Source: Ferruginibacter sp.
GTDB lineage: Bacteria; Bacteroidota; Bacteroidia; Chitinophagales; Chitinophagaceae
Reading direction: 5' to 3'
Assembly: GCA_025963635.1 (NCBI GenBank)
Contig: JAOQAK010000007.1
Location: forward strand, 1-64,000
Length of the DNA: 64,000 bases
Shown: positions 1 to 8,343 of the stretch, in pieces
Position numbering within the stretch: position 1 is the first letter of the stretch
How the letters are laid out: each line of letters begins with the position of its first letter
Translations under genes and position numbers: made by a program
The notes under the pieces: model-generated
The model's input: only the letters and a program-made list of their open reading frames with translations
Told to the model about the DNA's origin: nothing
The model's database searches: none

Positions 1-3000
1 GCGGTGGAACAGGAGCCTCCATTACTGCAGGTGCATTGCCTTCAGGAGTTACCGGTTCCTATAATGCCGGAGTGTTCACAATCGCTGGTACACCGACAAT
101 GTCTGGTTTGTTTACTTACACAGTTACAACTTCCGGTCCATGTATCAATGCGTCTTTAAACGGGTCAATTACCATCAGCCCTGCCTCTATCGGTGGTACC
201 CTTTCAACAACCCAGGCAGTGCTCTGCGTCGGTGCAAATACCGGCACCATTACTTTAACCGGTTACACCGGATCAATTATCAGTTGGGAGCAATCGCTTA
301 CTGCTGGTAATACCTGGACTACCATTGCCAATACTACTACAAGCTTAAGTTACACCAATTTAACCCAGACAACCTTGTACCGGGCAGTAGTGCAAAATGG
401 CGTGGGTATCTGTTCTATCGCGTATTCCACAACCGCACAGATGATCGTAAATCCGGCGTTTACGCCAATCATCACTGCGTCTTCATTAGCTACTTGCGTT
501 GGTCAGCCTGTAACATTAACCGCATCGGGATATACCAGCTCGGGACTGGTGGTTTCCGCAGGCGATTTTGGTACTAACCAACCTGCCGGGTGGACCGGTT
601 TTAACGGTAATTCAAGTAATAATAGCGGCGGTAATCCTTCTAATAATGTTTGGGGGCAAACCAACGGAACATCGTATAATGGTGTTCAATACAATTCTAC
701 ACCATCTAATGATAAATTCTTCATCGTTAGTGGAAATGTGAACAGTATACTAACCACTCCTGCTTTTAGTACAGTAGGGCTATCGGCAGCAATATTGACT
801 TTGAACCAGGCCTATAACCTGAATGCAGGAGCAACTGCTAAAATTGAAATTTCTCTTGATGGAGGCAGCACCTATACAACCCTACAAAATTACACCGGTA
901 ACCTGGGACCTACCAATGGGCTAAGTGCTACAATGGGTATTAACTTAAACGCCTACCTGGGAATGACCAACTTAATGATCAGGTTTAATTATTTAGGTAA
1001 CGTTGGAAGTGATTGGGCATTGGATAATGTTACGATTACCAATAGTATCAGTAATCCATCCGGTGTGAATGTATACCAGCCGCTTACTTATGTGTGGTCT
1101 CCTTCAACCGCACTGTCAACCACTACCGGGTCATCTGTTACGTTTACGCCAACGGGTTCTGGTAGTTTTCCATATATTATTGCAACTTCTGCCGGAGGTT
1201 GTACTGCAACGACTACAAGTGTCACCATTAACGTTAATGCCTTGCCAACCATAACGGCGTCGGCTAGTGCCACAAGCGTATGTGCAGCCACGGGTGCACA
1301 GTCAACTACTTTGGCTTATAGTGCAACAACTGGTGCGCCCAATACCTATAGCATCACCTGGGGTGCGTCACCTGCAAATAGTTTTGTAGCGGTAACCGAT
1401 GCAACTTTAACTGCAGGTTCTATTACGATTGCTGTTCCGCTAAATACTTTGCCCGGCACTTATACCGGCACACTCAGGGTAAAGAATGCTAACGGATGTG
1501 TTAGCAGCACAGGCGTTCCGTTTAGTGTAATCATCAACCCCCGACCTTCCGCTGTGCTAAGCGGAACACAGTCAATATGTAACGGAAGTACTGCAATATT
1601 GTCCCTGGTGTTAACCGGTTCCGGTACTATTTCCGGAACGCTTTCGAATGCACAGGCCTTTAGCGGTACTGCATCAACTATAACAGTTAGTGTTAATCCC
1701 GTTATTACAACTCCTTACACAATTGCCACTTTAACCAATGGTACCTGTGCATCCATTGCCGCTGATATATCAGGTAGTGTGCTCGTAACTGTAAATAATC
1801 CTGTTGTCGTTACTCCCGTGGCTGGTACCAGTTTCTGTTTTGGAAGTAATGGATCCGTGGCGGTTACTTCAAGCGGAATTTCGCCAACTTACCAGTGGCA
1901 GGAGAGTACTGCCGGTAGCGCCGGTCCATGGACGAACTTAAACGCCACAGCACCCTATACCGGTGTTACATCCGGCACACTAAATATTACTTCTCCGGCA
2001 ATAGCGTTAAGTACGAGCTATTATAGGGTGGTGGTCTCCGGTTCATTTCCGTGTGCCGCTGTGACCTCAACGCCGGTAGCGCTTAAATTCAAGAATGTAT
2101 GGATGGGAACCGCTGACAATAATTGGAATAACGCGGGCAACTGGTCAGACGGGCTGCTTCCATCTGCAAATAGCTGCCCGGATGTGTATATACCTAATAG
2201 AACCAATCAGCTCACTTTAAGTTCTGCGCCGGTACCCGTTATCACCAACTTAGTCATTGCTTCTAATGCTACACTAACAGTAACGAATGCTTCCATAAAA
2301 ATCGGGGGTACAATTTCCAACTCCGGCACTTTTGATGTAACCAATGGCACGCTTGACTTTAATGGTACATCTGCTCAAAACATCGCAGGTAGTTATTTCA
2401 AAAACAATACCCTTAAAAACCTTACCATAAGCAGTTCGAACCAATTAAATATTATCAAAGCGCTGACTTTGGATTCATTGAATGTTAGCGGTACCATCGC
2501 ATTTGGTAGTGGTAATAATAGCATCAATTCAAATGGCAATTTAGTTTTGGTGTCGGATGCTGCAGGCACTGCAATAGTTGCAGACATCACCAATAATGGA
2601 ATTGTTAGCGGTAATACCGTCAATGGAGTGGTAACTGTTCAAAGGTTCTTTCCTTCAAGAAGAGCGTGGCGCCTGTTTACCGCACCTGTATCAGGTGGAG
2701 GATCGGTGTTTGATAATTGGCAGAACGGTGGTATTTATATGCCTGGAAAGGGAACCATGGTTTCAGGGTTAAATGCCTCGGTAAGTAATGGACTGGATTA
2801 TACACCATTAAACAATTCTTCCTTAAAGGTAACATCAGCGCTTACGGCAATTGCTAATACATACAATGCAAAACTCTCAATTCCATCGGCTACCAGCGCT
2901 GCCAACATTCCTTATTTCATTTTCGTAAGAGGTGACAGAGATCCTATTAATTACAATTTCCCTTACAGCAATAACACTACTTTAAGCAGCAAGGGAGTTT

Positions 3001-4361
3001 TGCAAACCGGCACGCAAACTTTTCCCGTTAGTACAGTTGACCGGAGTTTTACGCTGGTGGGAAATCCATATACTTCACCAGTTGCTATGAATAAATTAGG
3101 ATTGAATAATTTAACACGTCGTTTTTATGTGTGGGATCCTTACATAAATGTTGACCAGGGAGCTTACGTATATTTTGAAGACGTCCTGAATGACGGAAAC
3201 TATACTGCCATACCAAATGGCACCACCTTAACGAATGTACTACAGTCTGGCCAGGCATTTTATGTAGAGACGGCGTCAGCTGGGGTGGCTTCTGTTGTAT
3301 TCGATGAAACTGCCAAATCTTCCTCAACTAACCCTGTTGCTTTCCGGCCCCTTGGTCGGCAGCCTGCAAGTATCAGGGCAAATCTTTATCATTTGAATGC
3401 AGGCAACAATGTTGTTCTTTTGGATGGTGTAATGGCGCAGTTTGATGATTCCTTTAGCGCCGGGATAGATATACTGGATGCGTACAAAGCAGGTAATGTA
3501 AAAGAGATGTTGGCACTTCTGCGAAATTCAACAGCTTTAACAGTTGAAAGGCGGCCGTTAGTTGTAGCAGAAGATACCCTTTATTTCAAACTTACGAAAA
3601 CAACTCAACGCAGCTATCGGTTTGTATTTGTGCCCACCAATCTTGATCCAACACTTTCTGCTTTTTTAGAAGACAGCTACACTGGTAAAAAATCGCCGTT
3701 GAGTGTTATTGCAAATACGGAATTCGACTTTATTGTTACAGGTGATGCTAATAGCGCCGCTGCAAACCGTTTCCGCATCGTATTCAAGCCAGGTTCGGGC
3801 CCATTGCCTGTAACTTACAAAACTGTTAAAGCCTACCAGCAGGCAGTAAATATTGCAGTGGAGTGGACCGTTGAAAATGAGATCAACCTTAGCAGGTATG
3901 AAGTTGAAAGAAGCGCAGATGGAACCAATTTTGCAAAAGTAAATACCACTCCTGCAACCGGCAGCAACAGCACCAGTACTAAATACAGTTGGTTAGATAC
4001 GAATCCGATAAGCGGAAATAACTTCTACCGCATTCGAAATGTTGATAAGGATGGCAGTTTTGAATACAGCAATATCGTGCTGGTGAAGATGGGAAATGCC
4101 GCGTCGGGAATCAGGATCTATCCTAACCCGGTAGAGGATGGAATTATTGGCGCTGAGTTCAAAAACATGGCCGCTGGTGTATACAATACAAGACTGATCA
4201 ATAGCGCCGGTCAAACCATATTCAGCAAAACAGTTAGCCATGCACCGGGTACCTCAATGGAATATATTCAGCCGGGTTATAAGATTGCTTCCGGCACTTA
4301 CCAATTAGAAGTAACCACTCCAGGTAAGGAAATCGTGGTAGTAAACGTAATTGTCAAATAA
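1..4361 (+). CDS. Giant secreted Ig-like/adhesin protein with T9SS sorting domain (5' end cut by window)
   Basis: The frame is open from the first bases of the window, with no start codon or signal peptide, so this is the 3' part (about 1450 codons) of a longer gene. The visible part begins inside a putative Ig-like fold (GVTGSYNAGVFTIAGTPT) and continues through repeated Thr/Ser/Gly-rich beta-sandwich modules. A stretch near residue 700 (NNWNNAGNWSDG) resembles the pre-beta-helix segments of Bacteroidota surface proteins. The last 80 residues form a type A T9SS C-terminal domain: IYPNPV, then LINSAGQ and a terminal VIVK. In known systems that domain directs export across the outer membrane and attachment or release. 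The substrate or binding partner cannot be told from sequence. A perfect hairpin follows the stop codon. Confidence 0.9.
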   Translation, partial: GGTGASITAGALPSGVTGSYNAGVFTIAGTPTMSGLFTYTVTTSGPCINASLNGSITISPASIGGTLSTTQAVLCVGANTGTITLTGYTGSIISWEQSLTAGNTWTTIANTTTSLSYTNLTQTTLYRAVVQNGVGICSIAYSTTAQMIVNPAFTPIITASSLATCVGQPVTLTASGYTSSGLVVSAGDFGTNQPAGWTGFNGNSSNNSGGNPSNNVWGQTNGTSYNGVQYNSTPSNDKFFIVSGNVNSILTTPAFSTVGLSAAILTLNQAYNLNAGATAKIEISLDGGSTYTTLQNYTGNLGPTNGLSATMGINLNAYLGMTNLMIRFNYLGNVGSDWALDNVTITNSISNPSGVNVYQPLTYVWSPSTALSTTTGSSVTFTPTGSGSFPYIIATSAGGCTATTTSVTINVNALPTITASASATSVCAATGAQSTTLAYSATTGAPNTYSITWGASPANSFVAVTDATLTAGSITIAVPLNTLPGTYTGTLRVKNANGCVSSTGVPFSVIINPRPSAVLSGTQSICNGSTAILSLVLTGSGTISGTLSNAQAFSGTASTITVSVNPVITTPYTIATLTNGTCASIAADISGSVLVTVNNPVVVTPVAGTSFCFGSNGSVAVTSSGISPTYQWQESTAGSAGPWTNLNATAPYTGVTSGTLNITSPAIALSTSYYRVVVSGSFPCAAVTSTPVALKFKNVWMGTADNNWNNAGNWSDGLLPSANSCPDVYIPNRTNQLTLSSAPVPVITNLVIASNATLTVTNASIKIGGTISNSGTFDVTNGTLDFNGTSAQNIAGSYFKNNTLKNLTISSSNQLNIIKALTLDSLNVSGTIAFGSGNNSINSNGNLVLVSDAAGTAIVADITNNGIVSGNTVNGVVTVQRFFPSRRAWRLFTAPVSGGGSVFDNWQNGGIYMPGKGTMVSGLNASVSNGLDYTPLNNSSLKVTSALTAIANTYNAKLSIPSATSAANIPYFIFVRGDRDPINYNFPYSNNTTLSSKGVLQTGTQTFPVSTVDRSFTLVGNPYTSPVAMNKLGLNNLTRRFYVWDPYINVDQGAYVYFEDVLNDGNYTAIPNGTTLTNVLQSGQAFYVETASAGVASVVFDETAKSSSTNPVAFRPLGRQPASIRANLYHLNAGNNVVLLDGVMAQFDDSFSAGIDILDAYKAGNVKEMLALLRNSTALTVERRPLVVAEDTLYFKLTKTTQRSYRFVFVPTNLDPTLSAFLEDSYTGKKSPLSVIANTEFDFIVTGDANSAAANRFRIVFKPGSGPLPVTYKTVKAYQQAVNIAVEWTVENEINLSRYEVERSADGTNFAKVNTTPATGSNSTSTKYSWLDTNPISGNNFYRIRNVDKDGSFEYSNIVLVKMGNAASGIRIYPNPVEDGIIGAEFKNMAAGVYNTRLINSAGQTIFSKTVSHAPGTSMEYIQPGYKIASGTYQLEVTTPGKEIVVVNVIVK

Positions 4362-4435
4362 TCTTCATTGACGTAAACTGAACTAACATATGGATATGCC
4401 CAAGGGGGCCATCCCAGGCACAACTTTCAGTTCGA

Positions 4436-4475
4436 ACACCAAAACGCTGCAATCACGGTTGCAGCGTTTTGGTGT
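4436..4475. terminator. Perfect 17-bp hairpin, probable bidirectional terminator
   Basis: The arms at 4436-4452 and 4459-4475 are exact reverse complements around a 6-nt loop. The stem carries an A-run and a T-run (CAAAACGCTGC/GCAGCGTTTTG). It lies between the end of the T9SS protein on the plus strand and the end of a small minus-strand ORF, so it can serve both. Confidence 0.8.
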
Positions 4476-4488
4476 AATAAAGGCCTGG

Positions 4489-4797
4489 TTACCTGGGTAC
4501 GCCCCTTGAACCAGTGGTGCCCCCTTTACCATGCGACAGATCTGTTGCGCTTCCCCCGGTATTCTCATCTTTTCCACCTCCGCTGGTGGATTTATCTTTT
4601 TTTGATTTGCCTTTTTGGCCCTCCGATTTTGTCGTGGATTTCTCGTTTTTTTTCATGATGTTTTTTCCTGACAATTTTTCTAAAACTGTGCCAATGCCTT
4701 TTGCTTCGGAAAACGGGCTAATAGATACTTCGTTCTCAAGAGGTAGAAATTTTTGTTCATCTTCTACTGTACCCCATTGCTCATTGTGAAAGAACAT
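4489..4797 (-). CDS. Small Lys/Gly/Ser-rich hypothetical protein
   Basis: This 102-residue frame has an ordinary N-terminal half (acidic and aromatic, up to about residue 45) and then a very low-complexity basic tail rich in KK, KS, GGG and TG. I do not recognise a family. It may be real because the frame ends next to a strong hairpin terminator and because the Lys-rich tail uses AAA/AAG codons like a disordered basic protein. An alternative start is the Met near residue 48 (MKKNEK). No clear ribosome binding site is seen. The opposite strand also has an open frame of similar length but with an implausible Phe/Pro/Ser composition. Confidence 0.45.
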   Translation of the reverse strand: MFFHNEQWGTVEDEQKFLPLENEVSISPFSEAKGIGTVLEKLSGKNIMKKNEKSTTKSEGQKGKSKKDKSTSGGGKDENTGGSATDLSHGKGGTTGSRGVPR

Positions 4798-4861
4798 CTA
4801 CACTTTTTTGAACAGACTGAAATTAACCGGCAGATGTTGGGAAATTTTATCGGTGCCTATT

Positions 4862-5146
4862 ATGGCAAACAAAAGAAAAGCGGAAGTTTCAGGGCATAAC
4901 AATCGTGTTGATATCTACTTGTATCCATTCGGAAAACTAGTTCATCATAATCATTATTCACAATCAAAAATGCGCCCCATGATTGTTTCGTTAATTGCTT
5001 TGGTAACGGTTATAATTGCAGTGATAGCCTATGTTGCAAGTAATGCAAAAGAACAGATAAGGGCAATACTCCGCAATAGAATCCTTCGGAGGGTAGGGAG
5101 GCGTTCTCCGCAGGACCTGCCTTGTGTCAAAAAAAATAAATTTTAA
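4862..5146 (+). CDS. Small single-pass membrane protein, hypothetical
   Basis: The ATG at 4862 gives 94 residues starting MANKRKAEV; a longer TTG start at 4808 is possible. A hydrophobic helix of about 20 residues (MIVSLIALVTVIIAVIAYVA) follows a polar N-terminus containing His and Tyr, and a strongly basic tail (RNRILRRVGRR) follows it. That pattern suits a small inner-membrane protein with a cytoplasmic basic end. No family is recognised. It sits just before the repeat cluster that precedes the broken HTH gene, and its last codons run into the first repeat copy. Confidence 0.4.
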   Translation: MANKRKAEVSGHNNRVDIYLYPFGKLVHHNHYSQSKMRPMIVSLIALVTVIIAVIAYVASNAKEQIRAILRNRILRRVGRRSPQDLPCVKKNKF

Positions 5147-5216
5147 TTGCCTGACACAAAATTGTGAAACAATTTGTGTGACACAAAAATTTGTCACAAT
5201 TAGAATTGTCACACAA
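5122..5216. promoter_or_regulatory. Cluster of TTGTGTCA/TTGTCACA repeats (putative operator)
   Basis: At least five related copies in both orientations lie within 95 bp: TTGTGTCA (5122-5129), TGACACAA (5152-5159), the palindrome TTGTGTGACACAA (5174-5186), TTGTCACAA (5191-5199) and TTGTCACACAA (5206-5216). The first two form an inverted pair. An imperfect inverted repeat (ACACAAAATTGT/ACAATTTGTGT) links two of the others. The cluster ends 35 bp before the start codon of an XRE-type HTH gene, the usual place for an autoregulatory operator. Binding is inferred from position and symmetry only. Confidence 0.55.
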
Positions 5217-5251
5217 CTTATCCGCGTTTTATTTTTTATATTTATTTCACC

Positions 5252-5763
5252 ATGAAAGCAATTACTGAATTACGCAAACAATTGGGGCTCTCACAGGAAG
5301 AACTCGCCCAATACCTTTCTGTTACCCATATCCAGGTGGCTATGTATGAAAACAATAGGCGTGATCTCCCACACCAGCTTTTCGCAAACTTGCTATATTG
5401 CAAGATTTCATTCAAGCCCGCGACGGTAAAATAAATATTACCAGGCCCATATTAAAATACAACAGGAAAAAGCTGCCCGAATAGTCGATGATCACGCCAG
5501 GCTGCAACAATACAAGCAGGCTTTGGCAGAAACGTAAACTGTCGGCAATCCGGGAAGCCTATGCACAAAAGTTACTCTTGCTTGATCTGCTGGATCATTT
5601 AAAAACAATTCATTCTGCGAAAAATGACCGTGATGGCGCATGGCTAAACATGATGGAATTACTTGCATTGGAAGCTATCGAAAAAAATGGCCTTCACATA
5701 CAGGCATTGCATTCTTTGCATATTACCACGCAGCCTATACCTTCTGCGCCGGGAGGCAGTTGA
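5252..5763 (+). pseudogene. XRE-family HTH regulator broken by several frameshifts
   Basis: The first 45 codons from ATG 5252 encode a clear XRE helix-turn-helix (LRKQLGLSQEELAQYLSVT, then QVAMYENNRR). That frame ends at 5434, but protein-like sequence continues in other frames. One frame gives AILQDFIQARDGKI from 5392. A second gives KIQQEKAARIVDDHARLQQY and ends at 5537. A third gives RKLSAIREAYAQ, then an amphipathic helical region to 5763. Joined, these make a regulator of about 170 residues with a helical C-terminal part, and at least three frameshifts are needed. Either the gene has decayed or the assembly has local errors. The intact HTH domain alone (60 residues) could still be expressed. 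Confidence 0.65.
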
Positions 5764-6250
5764 CAGGCTGTTCAAACGAAACACCCTCATGGTTTATGAT
5801 AAATTTGTATTTGCTCAATACATTATTTTGTTTTTCTCACCCGGGGAGCACTTGAATTCCCTTGAATCTTTTGTAAGGCCGATTTCGAAACTGATCGCTG
5901 GAAGCATTTACCCACGAAACTATTGGCAAAGTTTTCGCTATAGTGCCGCTTGAAGTTCTTAAAGTAATTTGACGTGAAAGGCAAAACTGCTGGAGGTTTT
6001 TACAACCGGCGAGGTTTGATCGATCAATCGTTGGCTTGTCGTCCTGAACTCATAATGCTTGCATGCAGGCAAAGAGAGCCGTTTGCATTGATATTATCCA
6101 TCCAAAATATGCCGGGGAAACAATGATGTGTACTGAATGGCCGAAAAGAAAAGACCTTATCTTAACCCTGGGAAAGCAAAAAAATAATTATTTTGGCATT
6201 TCTTAGTGGTGTTTTCCAGTTTTAATTAAAAGAATATTAAATTCCGATTG
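5764..6250. other. Intergenic stretch with possible decayed coding remnant
   Basis: No convincing gene is present. Between about 5800 and 5975, short protein-like runs appear in shifting frames (FFSPGEHLNSLESF, then ADFETDRWKHLPTKLLAK, then VFAIVPLEVLKVI with a stop). This may be more debris of the same kind as the broken HTH gene. The last 80 bp are AT-rich and should hold the kaiC promoter, but no exact TAnnTTTG box was found. Confidence 0.4.
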
Positions 6251-7675
6251 ATGAATGTTCAGAAAAAGAATACTTTCCCTAAAACGCCTACAGGTATTAG
6301 CGGACTCGATGAGATTACAAAGGGAGGATTCCCCAAAGGTCGCCCTATCCTTATTTGTGGCAGCGCCGGTTGCGGCAAAACTTTACTTGCTATGCAGTTT
6401 CTGGTAAAGGGAATTACCGATTATAATGAGCCAGGTGTTTTTATGAGTTTTGAAGAATCTGCGGGCGACCTGGCACAAAATGTACTTTCGCTGGGTTTTG
6501 ACCTGGATAAATTGAAAACTGAAAAGAAATTGCGCATTGATCATGTACGCATCGAACGCTCAGAAATAGAAGAAACCGGTGAATACGATTTGGAAGGTAT
6601 TTTTATCAGGCTAAACCATGCCATTGATTCCATCGGCGCCAAAAGGGTGGTGCTCGACACCATCGAATCTTTATTTGCCGGAATGAGCAATGACACCTTG
6701 CTGCGGGCTGAAATACGCAGGCTGTTTGAATGGCTGAAAGGAAAAGGCGTTACAACCATCATCACCGGTGAAAGAGGCGAAAATTCCCTAACCCGGCAAG
6801 GCCTGGAAGAATATGTATCTGATTGTGTGGTTTTATTAGACTTCAGGGTTATTGACCAGATCGCTACCCGCAGGTTGCGGATCGTAAAATACAGGGGCTC
6901 CACCCATGGCACCAACGAATATCCCTTCCTGATCGATGAAAATGGCATTTCAGTAATGCCGGTGACTTCGCTTAAACTGGATTATAAATCTCCGGGTGAT
7001 ATTATTTCAACAGGACTTCCCGCCCTGGATAACCTGTTTACAGCGGGAGGCATTTACCGGGGAAGCAGCACATTGATTACCGGAACAGCGGGCACATCAA
7101 AAACGATTCTTGCCGCCCATTTTGCCATGAGTAGCTGCAGGCGAAAAGAAAAGGTATTGTATTTTTCATTTGAAGAATCGCCGGACCAACTGGCCAGGAA
7201 TATGGCAACGATCGGAATAAACCTTCAATCACAAATCCGGGCGAAACTTTTGCTGGTGCACGCCTCACGCCCTTCACTGCAGGGACTTGAAATGCACTTG
7301 CTGGTACTGAATAAATTAATGACGGAGTTTGAACCGAAAACGGTAATCATTGATCCCATCAGCAGCTTAATCACTATTGGAAGCAGCAGTGAGGTTCGGG
7401 CAATGCTTGTACGATTGATGGATACACTCAAAATTAACCAGGTAAATGCCTTATTTACTTCGCTTACCCAACTTAACAGCAGTAATAGCAATGATGCCAC
7501 AGTGGATGCGGTATCGTCGCTGGCCGACAACTGGATAAATGTTAAGAATGAAGATAGTAAAGGCAACCGGGTGCGATCACTGTTGATTGTAAAGGCAAGG
7601 GGAATGGGGCATTATAACGATTGCCAGCATTTTATTATTACTAACAAGGGTATTCGATTTCTAACACAGAATTGA
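6251..7675 (+). CDS. kaiC: KaiC-like double-RecA circadian-type ATPase/kinase
   Basis: Two tandem RecA/KaiC domains span 474 residues. Domain 1 has Walker A GSAGCGKT at 37-44 and the paired catalytic Glu at 68-69 (SFEES). Domain 2 has Walker A GTAGTSKT at 278-285 and Glu-Glu at 308-309. Ser422-Ser423 (AVSSLADNW) align with the Ser/Thr autophosphorylation pair of cyanobacterial KaiC. The protein is about 45 residues shorter than Synechococcus KaiC, mainly at the C-terminal tail that KaiA binds there, and no kaiA is present. ATG 6251 is chosen over the TTG one codon earlier. It is followed by two kaiB genes and a PAS kinase on the same strand, which suggests a phosphorylation-based timer or stress switch rather than a proven clock. 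Confidence 0.92.
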   Translation: MNVQKKNTFPKTPTGISGLDEITKGGFPKGRPILICGSAGCGKTLLAMQFLVKGITDYNEPGVFMSFEESAGDLAQNVLSLGFDLDKLKTEKKLRIDHVRIERSEIEETGEYDLEGIFIRLNHAIDSIGAKRVVLDTIESLFAGMSNDTLLRAEIRRLFEWLKGKGVTTIITGERGENSLTRQGLEEYVSDCVVLLDFRVIDQIATRRLRIVKYRGSTHGTNEYPFLIDENGISVMPVTSLKLDYKSPGDIISTGLPALDNLFTAGGIYRGSSTLITGTAGTSKTILAAHFAMSSCRRKEKVLYFSFEESPDQLARNMATIGINLQSQIRAKLLLVHASRPSLQGLEMHLLVLNKLMTEFEPKTVIIDPISSLITIGSSSEVRAMLVRLMDTLKINQVNALFTSLTQLNSSNSNDATVDAVSSLADNWINVKNEDSKGNRVRSLLIVKARGMGHYNDCQHFIITNKGIRFLTQN

Positions 7676-7715
7676 AATAAGACTTTCAATTCATACATCA
7701 TAAAAAACCTCCGGC

Positions 7716-8051
7716 ATGGCAAAAGCGGCAAAAGAGAAATTGTGGGAACTGCGGCTATACATCGCAGGGCAAACTCCTAAATCAATTCTTGCTTTACAAA
7801 ATATAAACAAATACTGTAAGGAACATTTACATGGAAAATATTCCATTGAAGTGATCGACTTGCTAAAGAATCCACAATTGGCCGAAGGCGACCAGATATT
7901 TGCAATACCCACGCTTGTAAGAAAATTTCCGGAACCGATCAGGAAAATAATCGGCGACCTTTCAAACGAAGAACGGGTATTGGTAGGATTAAATGTTCGT
8001 GCAATGAATCTTGAAACAAAAGCATCCGATGAAAAAAAAAGAAGCTCCTAA
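7716..8051 (+). CDS. kaiB: KaiB-like protein, canonical type
   Basis: This 111-residue protein keeps most KaiB signatures in order: [12 protein letters not shown] near residue 12, then [23 protein letters not shown] and [17 protein letters not shown]. In cyanobacteria KaiB refolds to a thioredoxin-like state and docks on the CI ring of KaiC. The strong match in the [11 protein letters not shown] and GDLS segments suggests that this copy could still bind the adjacent KaiC. It starts 40 bp after kaiC, and its last 23 bases overlap the next kaiB-like gene, which indicates translational coupling. The C-terminal 15 residues are a charged tail without family conservation. Confidence 0.9.
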   Translation: MAKAAKEKLWELRLYIAGQTPKSILALQNINKYCKEHLHGKYSIEVIDLLKNPQLAEGDQIFAIPTLVRKFPEPIRKIIGDLSNEERVLVGLNVRAMNLETKASDEKKRSS

Positions 8052-8340
8052 GTTAATTACAGAGGAGAAGCTTGTTCTCCAATTGTATGTTTCAGGCATG
8101 TCGCCCAAATCAATGGAAGCCATTGAGAATATAAAGCGATTGTGTGATGAACACCTTAAGGATGCTTTCGAACTGGAAATCATCGATATTTATAAGAACC
8201 CCGAAACTGCGGCAGAACAGCACATCGTTTTCAGCCCTTCCCTTATAAAAAAACTGCCCTTGCCTAAGAAAACGCTTATCGGTACCTTGTCAGATACGGA
8301 AAAAGTGATAAAGGCATTGGGTATTACTTTCAAAAAATAA
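8029..8340 (+). CDS. KaiB-like protein, divergent type
   Basis: Starting at ATG 8029 (MKKKEAPK; a TTG 18 bp upstream is also in frame) this is a 103-residue KaiB-fold protein. It keeps [23 protein letters not shown] and [11 protein letters not shown]. The canonical [13 protein letters not shown] block of its neighbour has become [12 protein letters not shown], so the KaiC-facing surface has probably changed. It is separated from the histidine kinase start by 3 bp. Cyanobacterial SasA fuses a KaiB-like sensor domain to a kinase; here a KaiB-like protein lies right before a stand-alone kinase, so it may act as that sensor in trans. The partner choice is inference. Confidence 0.87.
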   Translation: MKKKEAPKLITEEKLVLQLYVSGMSPKSMEAIENIKRLCDEHLKDAFELEIIDIYKNPETAAEQHIVFSPSLIKKLPLPKKTLIGTLSDTEKVIKALGITFKK

Positions 8341-8343
8341 TCT

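Noticed and set aside
4514..4789. Plus-strand ORF of 91 codons opposite the Lys-rich ORF
   Set aside because: Its composition (Phe, Pro and Ser runs) mirrors the Lys/Gly-rich frame on the other strand, so it is probably a shadow.
5640..5953. Overlapping ORFs of 71 and 96 codons after the broken HTH gene
   Set aside because: Aromatic/Cys-rich composition without family features; they overlap each other and the pseudogene tail in different frames.
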